64,000 nucleotides of DNA, from the NCBI GenBank assembly GCA_943788935.1, contig CALSSE010000017.1, positions 482,001 through 546,000 of the forward strand. The letters are read 5' to 3'. The position numbers were made by a program, and so were the translations under genes. Numbering within the stretch: position 1 is the first letter of the stretch; the number at the start of each line of letters is the position of its first letter. Source of the stretch: an uncultured bacterium (GTDB lineage Bacteria > Myxococcota_A > Bradymonadia > UBA7976 > VGTA01). The notes beneath the pieces are model-generated. The model saw only the letters and a program-made list of their open reading frames with translations, did no database searches and was not told where the DNA came from. Shown here one piece after another: positions 59,122-64,000 of the stretch.

Positions 59122-60858
59122 TCATTGACAACTGAGGGGAGCGTCTGCTTCAGGATGACAATACATGTCACAGCAGAGAGTGCCTTCTGGACACATAAGG
59201 TTTTCATCGCAAGGGAGTGTACACTCAAAATCGAAGCTCAGCCGTATCGGAGAGCAGATCTCATCAGCGCTACAATCAAATAGGCTTAGAATTTGACACT
59301 CTGGAGGGCTGCCACCAGTCCAAACGCTGATTTGTCGATCAGTGCCCGGGAGGGGGGCACACCAATTCTGATCGCAGTACTCTAAGTCTGGACAATGGAG
59401 ATCTTCTAAACACTCAAAGCACTGACCTGATCCACAGTAAGGCGCCTCTGCTGGACAAGACTCGTCGCTGAGACAGTCCACACAGATCTCTTGTGACGAA
59501 CAGCGCTGTTCACCGCTACAGGTAGTATCGTCCGTACAGAGCGTCACATCGCAACCATAAGAGGCGTCCATGCAATGCTCTTGTGAGAGAGTTAAGCCTT
59601 CACCATAGTTTAGATTTTGTGCCATGCACTGCTCATTCAAGCGACAATCGGAGTCACGCTCACACTGAAGGAGACATGACTTACGTTGGTTAACATCTCT
59701 TAAACAGCTATAGCCTAGCTCACAATCAGAGTCGGATTGGCAACTTGAGCAGTGATCATCGAGACATGCTTGAGAGTGAGGGTCACAACGTGCAAGCTCT
59801 TCACAGCTCTGCTCATGGCAATTCCGAGAGCAGGCGCCGCTCGTTGGGTCGCAGGAGGAGGTACTCGGACAGAGGCTAGGATCACAAGGGCTGAGTTGAC
59901 AATTTGGGCAGGAATCGTTTTGACGTTCATAGATCCGATTAAGCTCGTTATGAATGGTAAACTCACAGCTAGGATAAGTAAAACTTAGCACATCCCAGGC
60001 GCTCTGATCGGTCTCGTTATCAGAGAGAGAGATCCTCTCGCTGACGAGTCTGTCTCCACATTGGACCTCAAGGTCTAGTGATCCATCTTCTACTTGATCA
60101 GCGACAACCGCAGAGATTAGATAAACGCCGGTAGAGAGGTCGGAGAGAGAGAGAGATTGGAGGCGCGCTCCATTTTGTGAGATCAGACAAAACTCTTGAG
60201 ACTGATTCACTGAGCAGACCTGTGAGCTGAAGCGTCGCGCATAAGGAGGTGTTACCTCAAGGGAGGTTTCTCCTCGAAAGTCACCAGAGATTGAGAGGCT
60301 GATCTCTACAACAGGAGGTTCGCATAGATCACCGATGCCATTAAGATCTTGATCAGCCTGATCTTGGTTCGCAACATTAGGGCAGTTGTCTATAGAGTCA
60401 GGTATCGTATCTCGGTCGAGATCACTAGAGCCCATGTCGTTAGAGCCCATGTCGTTAGAGCCCATGTCGTTAGAGCCCATGTCGTTAGAGCCCATGTCGT
60501 TAGAGCCCATGTCGTTAGAGCCCATGTCGTTAGAGCCCATGTCGTTAGAGCCCATGTCGTTAGAGCCCATGTCGTTAGAGCTCATGTCGTTAGAGCCCAT
60601 GTCGTTAGAGCCCATGTCGTTAGAGCCCATGTCGTTAGAGCTCATATCTTCAGCGCTCATATCTTCAGCGCTCATATCTTCAGCGCTCATATCGAGAGAA
60701 GGATCCGGTCGATCCTTAATAGGTGTAGAGACAATATTGGATGACTCTAGGGGGTCATTAGTCTCTTCACAGCCAAATAGTAAGACCATTAAACTGACTG
60801 ACAGGACTCTCCATATAAGTTGATCGCCAATAGTGTGATGCATAAAAATAGATCTCAT
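59122..60858 (-). CDS. lipoprotein with (S-N-D-M-G)n tract, type-3 repeat and Cys-rich modules
   Basis: 578 residues. Lipobox L-L-F-G-C-E-E. After it come three S-A-E-D-M and fourteen (S/G)-S-N-D-M repeats, about 85 residues of acidic Met-rich linker. One thrombospondin type-3 segment (D-R-D-T-I-P-D-S-I-D-N-C-P, D-Q-D-L-N-G-I-G-D) follows, then a beta domain (about 180-310), and a long run of Cys-rich modules (about 320-578) of the kind seen in Myxococcota surface proteins. Function unknown. The gene lies directly upstream of the secreted nuclease and probably shares its transcript. Confidence 0.7.
   Translation of the reverse strand: MRSIFMHHTIGDQLIWRVLSVSLMVLLFGCEETNDPLESSNIVSTPIKDRPDPSLDMSAEDMSAEDMSAEDMSSNDMGSNDMGSNDMGSNDMSSNDMGSNDMGSNDMGSNDMGSNDMGSNDMGSNDMGSNDMGSNDMGSNDMGSSDLDRDTIPDSIDNCPNVANQDQADQDLNGIGDLCEPPVVEISLSISGDFRGETSLEVTPPYARRFSSQVCSVNQSQEFCLISQNGARLQSLSLSDLSTGVYLISAVVADQVEDGSLDLEVQCGDRLVSERISLSDNETDQSAWDVLSFTYPSCEFTIHNELNRIYERQNDSCPNCQLSPCDPSLCPSTSSCDPTSGACSRNCHEQSCEELARCDPHSQACLDDHCSSCQSDSDCELGYSCLRDVNQRKSCLLQCERDSDCRLNEQCMAQNLNYGEGLTLSQEHCMDASYGCDVTLCTDDTTCSGEQRCSSQEICVDCLSDESCPAEAPYCGSGQCFECLEDLHCPDLEYCDQNWCAPLPGTDRQISVWTGGSPPECQILSLFDCSADEICSPIRLSFDFECTLPCDENLMCPEGTLCCDMYCHPEADAPLSCQ
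60426..60684 (-). repeat. 15-bp tandem repeat, about 17 copies
   Basis: Fourteen near-identical units of the TAGAGCCCATGTCGT type (60430-60639) followed by three CTTCAGCGCTCATAT-type units. Encodes the S-N-D-M-G and S-A-E-D-M tract; variation is limited to single bases. Confidence 0.95.
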
Positions 60859-60999
60859 CGTATTAAAGAAGATAAATCATGATATTTAAGTCGCTTATGT
60901 ATAGTCGTCTAAGAGGTATTTAACCGCTAATGGGCCTCACCTACAAGCGATAAGATGAGACTACTTTATGAACTCATAGATGTGGTCATTGAGCTTCTT

Positions 61000-61584
61000 T
61001 TAAGGTCGGCGCTGCAGCTCATGAGGAAAGGCGCTCAGGCAAGAGTCAGCGGTCATTTCTGGCTGAAGCGCTCTCTTAAGGAGGGTGCCTTCTGGCGTTT
61101 GAAGGAGCTCTTTAATCTGTGGTCCGGGTTGAGTACGTCCTTTTTGAACATAAGGTCTTAAGAGCGGAGCGACAGGAGCGAGCTCTTCACTCAGCCCTCT
61201 CTTATCACTGATGATCGTATTGATAAAGAGCGCTACTACCCCACCGATGGCGAGAGCGAGGATCGATTGACCGAGGAGAGGGTCTCTCGGACTCTCTGGT
61301 GGGGAACGTCGAGCGGAGTGTTGGGTGAAGGATTGAGCGCGGAGGTGTTGATCATAGGCTCGGCGCAGCTCCAGATCGCTGAGAGTGTGGTAGGCCTCAT
61401 TAATGGCCGCCATCTCATCGACCGCTGACTCTCTTACCTCACTCGTCTCGTTCACCAAGCGGTCAGGATGGTGCTCACGAGCGAGCTCTCTATACTTGGT
61501 CTTGAGTCGCTCCGCCGTACAATCGTTCTCTACACCGAGCACCTCGTAGTAGCTTCGCTCTAGACCATGACCCCTATTGCTCAT
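61000..61584 (-). CDS. J-domain protein with a membrane segment
   Basis: 194 residues; ATG 61584 overlaps the upstream stop as ATGA. The N-terminal J domain has Y-Y-E-V-L-G-V, the H-P-D motif (39-41) and D-L-E-L-R-R-A-Y-D. It activates a DnaK-type ATPase. A membrane segment (about 115-135) follows a Pro-rich linker, so it is a membrane-tethered co-chaperone rather than DnaJ itself. The operon partner is a zinc-ribbon membrane protein. Confidence 0.85.
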   Translation of the reverse strand: MSNRGHGLERSYYEVLGVENDCTAERLKTKYRELAREHHPDRLVNETSEVRESAVDEMAAINEAYHTLSDLELRRAYDQHLRAQSFTQHSARRSPPESPRDPLLGQSILALAIGGVVALFINTIISDKRGLSEELAPVAPLLRPYVQKGRTQPGPQIKELLQTPEGTLLKRALQPEMTADSCLSAFPHELQRRP

Positions 61585-61958
61585 GCGATCGCTTTACCGA
61601 GGAAATAACCGAGGAGCATCCCTAACAAGATTAAAGGCATGGACACAAAGATCGTGGATACGAGATTCCACTCGGCCCACTCCATCTGACAGGATTGCCA
61701 CATAAGGCCATATCCGAGCGCCGCCCCGATGAGAGCCCCTGTCGCTCCACCGCCCGAGGTGCGGCGTTCATGCTCAATGATAGGGTTCGCGACCTCTTGA
61801 CCGATCTCTCTAGCGGTCGGTCCTGGCGCGATCGGCTGAGCCAACGCTGAGGGCTGTTGCTGCACGAGCGAGGTGTTGATAGGGTGGCCACATTGAGGGC
61901 AACTGTCTGCTTTACTCGAGACCTCTGTGCCACATTCTGGGCAGTTGATAAGCGCCAT
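61581..61958 (-). CDS. zinc-ribbon membrane protein
   Basis: 125 residues; ATG 61958 with GGAGAG. N-terminal zinc ribbon C-P-E-C-G / C-P-Q-C-G-H (residues 6-24). A variable linker follows, then two hydrophobic segments; the first is a Gly/Ala zipper (G-A-L-I-G-A-A-L-G-Y-G), the second at about 105-122. No further domain. Its stop overlaps the J-domain gene start, so both are made together; it may localise the co-chaperone. Confidence 0.75.
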   Translation of the reverse strand: MALINCPECGTEVSSKADSCPQCGHPINTSLVQQQPSALAQPIAPGPTAREIGQEVANPIIEHERRTSGGGATGALIGAALGYGLMWQSCQMEWAEWNLVSTIFVSMPLILLGMLLGYFLGKAIA

Positions 61959-62096
61959 ACTCTCTCCATAAGAACGTCTTGCTTTGATGATTGAAGGTAT
62001 GACTTACTTTTACCAACATTTATTTCAATCCTCTACAAATATCAGAGATCATGAGCATTAGCTGATCTCTCGTTCATTAGTGAAAGGGGATACACC

Positions 62097-63629
62097 ATGA
62101 GGAGATTCATCGCCTTGAGCACATCGACGCCTCGGACCATATCCATCATGATTTTAACCTTGATAGTACAGGCTATCTTAGGTTTGACTACTTGGAACCA
62201 ATCGGTAGCAGCGCCAAAAGTAGCGCCAAAAGTAGCGCCAAAAACAAACCCTAAGGAGGAGTCGGAGAGCGATACCACAATCCGTACAAAGCCTGCCTCC
62301 TCTGATCCATGGTTAGAGAGTTTTTGGAAGGTCGCTAAACAAGTTAAGGATAAGCGAGCGCGAAGGGCAATTGAACAAGTTTTAGAGGATCCACAGAAGT
62401 ATCGATTTCAACTCCTCATCACTGAATATGAGAAGCAAAAAGATGGCACCGAGGTGCTCACTCCTCATCGATTCAGAGTCGATGAAGAATACTTTTATCC
62501 CGCCAGCACCATTAAAACTTATGGCTCTATCGCCGCTTTAAGGCATTTTACTCTCTTGCGGGAGAGGCACCCATGGTTGACCACCAATGATCCGATGTCC
62601 CCTAACCGGCGGAGCTGTAAGAAGACTGATAAGAGCAATGAGGTGAGCGGTCTAGCGAGTTTGGAGCATGAGATCAAGAAGACTCAGCTCATCTCTAGTA
62701 ATCGAGCCTTTAATACGGTCTTTGGAGTAACGGGCTTTCAAAGACTTCACCAATATATTCTCCCTGATTTCCCCTCGGTGAGAGTCTATCATCGGCTCAG
62801 TTCTCGAGAGACGCATCAAGAGTCATTGCGCACCCCAGCTCTCCATCTCTGTAATTGGACAAAGAGTGGGATCAACACCAAGTCTTCTTATAAGCGACCT
62901 CGTCAAGTCGTCAGTGGAGACTTGAAGGTAGTCATCTCAACGCTTGATCCTAAAGCACCTACTGGGTTTGGTGATCGACCTCAGACCCTCAAAGTAGGCA
63001 AGGCTTACAAGGATATGAAGACCAAGAAGCTCGTTAAGCGTCCCATGGACTTCACCTTTAAGAATCGCTCGAGCTTTATCGATTTTCAGCGACTCAATAT
63101 GGCGATGTATATGCCCAATCGAAAGACAGAGCTCGGCCCCGCTGTTGAGCTGTTGAGCGTTAACAGTTCACGCTCACCGGAGGTGACTCCGCTTATCCGT
63201 AAAGTATGGCTTAATGAGCTCAGACACTCGATGGCGATCTATCCTCGTGACTCTGAAAACCCTAAGTACTCAGGTCGCTCCCTCTCGGAGACTCGGTTTA
63301 AGCCGCTGATTCGTGGCGTTAGGTGGGCGAACAAGAAGAGGCTTAAAGATCAAGACCTCTATTACCTCAATAAAGCGGGCAAGGCGCTCGGTTTTCATAT
63401 GGATAACGCCTTTATCGCTTATGGACCTAAAGCGGGTGAGATTAAAGATTCAGGCTTCCCTGAGAAGTCGCCTAAGCGAGGTGTATTTGTTACTGTTGGG
63501 CTCTATGTAAACGCTGATCAGGTACTCAATGATGACAAGTATGAGTATAAGAAGATCAGCGTCCCTGTGCTCAACGCGGTGGGCTACGCTGTCGGTCGAT
63601 ATCTTATTAAGGATTGGCCGAGCCAATAA
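62097..63629 (+). CDS. exported serine hydrolase, class A beta-lactamase-like
   Basis: 510 residues, AAGGGGA before the ATG. A signal peptide (hydrophobic about 18-33, cleaved near V-A-A) is followed by a triplicated A-P-K-V repeat (12-bp units, 62206-62243). The serine hydrolase triad is complete: S137-x-x-K140 (S-T-I-K), S200-S-N202, and K426-A-G428. These match the S-x-x-K / S-x-N / K-T-G motifs of class A beta-lactamases and penicillin-interacting proteins. At 510 residues it is longer than a resistance enzyme. The basic, Lys-rich surface and lack of an E166-loop match suggest a cell-wall carboxypeptidase or peptidase rather than a true beta-lactamase. It is divergent from the zinc-ribbon operon. 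Confidence 0.75.
   Translation: MRRFIALSTSTPRTISIMILTLIVQAILGLTTWNQSVAAPKVAPKVAPKTNPKEESESDTTIRTKPASSDPWLESFWKVAKQVKDKRARRAIEQVLEDPQKYRFQLLITEYEKQKDGTEVLTPHRFRVDEEYFYPASTIKTYGSIAALRHFTLLRERHPWLTTNDPMSPNRRSCKKTDKSNEVSGLASLEHEIKKTQLISSNRAFNTVFGVTGFQRLHQYILPDFPSVRVYHRLSSRETHQESLRTPALHLCNWTKSGINTKSSYKRPRQVVSGDLKVVISTLDPKAPTGFGDRPQTLKVGKAYKDMKTKKLVKRPMDFTFKNRSSFIDFQRLNMAMYMPNRKTELGPAVELLSVNSSRSPEVTPLIRKVWLNELRHSMAIYPRDSENPKYSGRSLSETRFKPLIRGVRWANKKRLKDQDLYYLNKAGKALGFHMDNAFIAYGPKAGEIKDSGFPEKSPKRGVFVTVGLYVNADQVLNDDKYEYKKISVPVLNAVGYAVGRYLIKDWPSQ
62206..62243 (+). repeat. 12-bp tandem repeat, three copies
   Basis: AGCGCCAAAAGT-type unit repeated about three times in frame, encoding A-P-K-V just after the signal peptide. 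Confidence 0.85.
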
Positions 63630-63694
63630 GCGGATTTTTACATTGAGTTCACCCTAGAGATATGCTCGATATACTCGGTGAAGAAGAGGGAGAG

Positions 63695-64000
63695 ATGAAG
63701 CGAAAAACTCCTTATTGGCCTTCACTCCATGGCCCCAAAGTCGGTCAACTTGACCAAGAGCTGAGCGCTGAGTTACCTACCGCTGAGAACTGCTTGAGAT
63801 ATATCTCGGCCTATCCTGAAAACCTTCGAGAGCGGATTCGGGGGATGATCCGAGATGAGCGTCTTGGAGCGTATCTCCTCGAACGCTACCCCGTACCCCA
63901 TGAGCATAATTCCAATAAGCTCCTCCGCGCTTACACCAACCAGATCAAGACGAGCTACTTAAAGTCTAGTGAGCGCCTCAGCAAGGTGTGTTTCGATGAC
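63695..64000 (+). CDS. 5' part of a possible M48/DUF45-type metallopeptidase gene
   Basis: Open frame from ATG 63695 (GAGGGAG upstream) to the window edge; an earlier ATG at 63662 is less well placed. The visible 102 residues (Y-P-V-P-H-E-H-N-S-N-K, then L-R-A-Y-T-N and S-K-V-C-F-D) resemble, from memory, the N-terminus of YgjP/M48-like peptidases of Myxococcota; the HExxH site would lie beyond the window. Tentative. Confidence 0.4.
   Translation, partial: MKRKTPYWPSLHGPKVGQLDQELSAELPTAENCLRYISAYPENLRERIRGMIRDERLGAYLLERYPVPHEHNSNKLLRAYTNQIKTSYLKSSERLSKVCFDD

Noticed and set aside
60349..60823. Two long plus-strand frames over the D-M repeat
   Set aside because: They are the antisense reading of a 15-bp tandem repeat (V-V-R-A-H and S-L-E-P-M), which stays open only because the unit is a multiple of three.
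62097..63629. Antibiotic-resistance beta-lactamase
   Set aside because: The three motif elements are present, but the protein is far longer than resistance enzymes and lacks a recognisable omega-loop Glu pattern; a cell-wall or peptide hydrolase is more likely.
1..64000. CRISPR array
   Set aside because: The direct repeats found are head to tail without spacers, and no cas gene is present.

Overview
The window looks like chromosomal DNA of a free-living, Gram-negative, predatory-type or social deltaproteobacterium, most likely Myxococcota or Bradymonadota. The evidence is the gene content. There are several large secreted lipoproteins with MopE-type D-x-D-C-D-G repeats, thrombospondin type-3 calcium repeats and CGDG...CDDGN cysteine-rich repeats. 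There are also HExxH metalloproteases, many outer-membrane barrels, a Ser/Thr kinase-like protein and a PP2C phosphatase. Base composition looks close to balanced by eye. I saw no rRNA, tRNA, CRISPR array, insertion sequence or prophage.

Layout. From 24378 down to 1 almost everything is on the minus strand. Reading in the direction of transcription: an alpha/beta hydrolase, an Omp85-like surface antigen, a RdgC-like protein with its partner, a mannose-1-phosphate guanylyltransferase, a phosphomannomutase/phosphoglucomutase, a PP2C phosphatase, a Tat-exported PhoX-like protein and an outer-membrane barrel. These are followed by a tightly packed envelope cluster (13006 to 1): a giant zinc metalloprotease lipoprotein, a large lipoprotein, a barrel that appears frameshifted, another lipoprotein, a small barrel, a FlgO/CsgG-like protein, a membrane-anchored TPR protein and a MotA-like stator subunit cut by the window edge. 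Overlapping stop/start codons (TAATG, ATGA, TTGA) link many of these genes.

From 24681 to 44384 the genes alternate in strand: a 1535-residue MopE-repeat lipoprotein, a polysaccharide-type block (asparagine-synthase-like protein plus two glycosyltransferases), a BtpA-family protein and a second MopE-motif lipoprotein. Next come a persulfide dioxygenase-like enzyme with a DUF442 sulfur transferase behind a candidate sigma-54 promoter, a pseudokinase, and a fused ProB-ProA enzyme (proline synthesis). From 44602 to the end: a SUMF1-domain/M6-protease fusion, a pentapeptide-repeat lipoprotein, a two-gene operon of PLP enzymes of different folds, a hybrid histidine kinase followed by an unrecognised gene, an EndA-nuclease/DUF4846 fusion, a lipoprotein with a long (S-N-D-M-G) tract, a J-domain/zinc-ribbon pair, a serine beta-lactamase-like hydrolase, and the start of a possible metallopeptidase.

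Two themes stand out. The first is cell-surface investment: roughly half of the proteins carry a signal peptide or lipobox. The second is a striking load of short perfect tandem duplications (8-23 bp units), both between genes and in frame within genes, which appear to be building linkers, signal-peptide extensions and possibly a frameshift. Functions are inferred from recognisable motifs only; no database search was possible.
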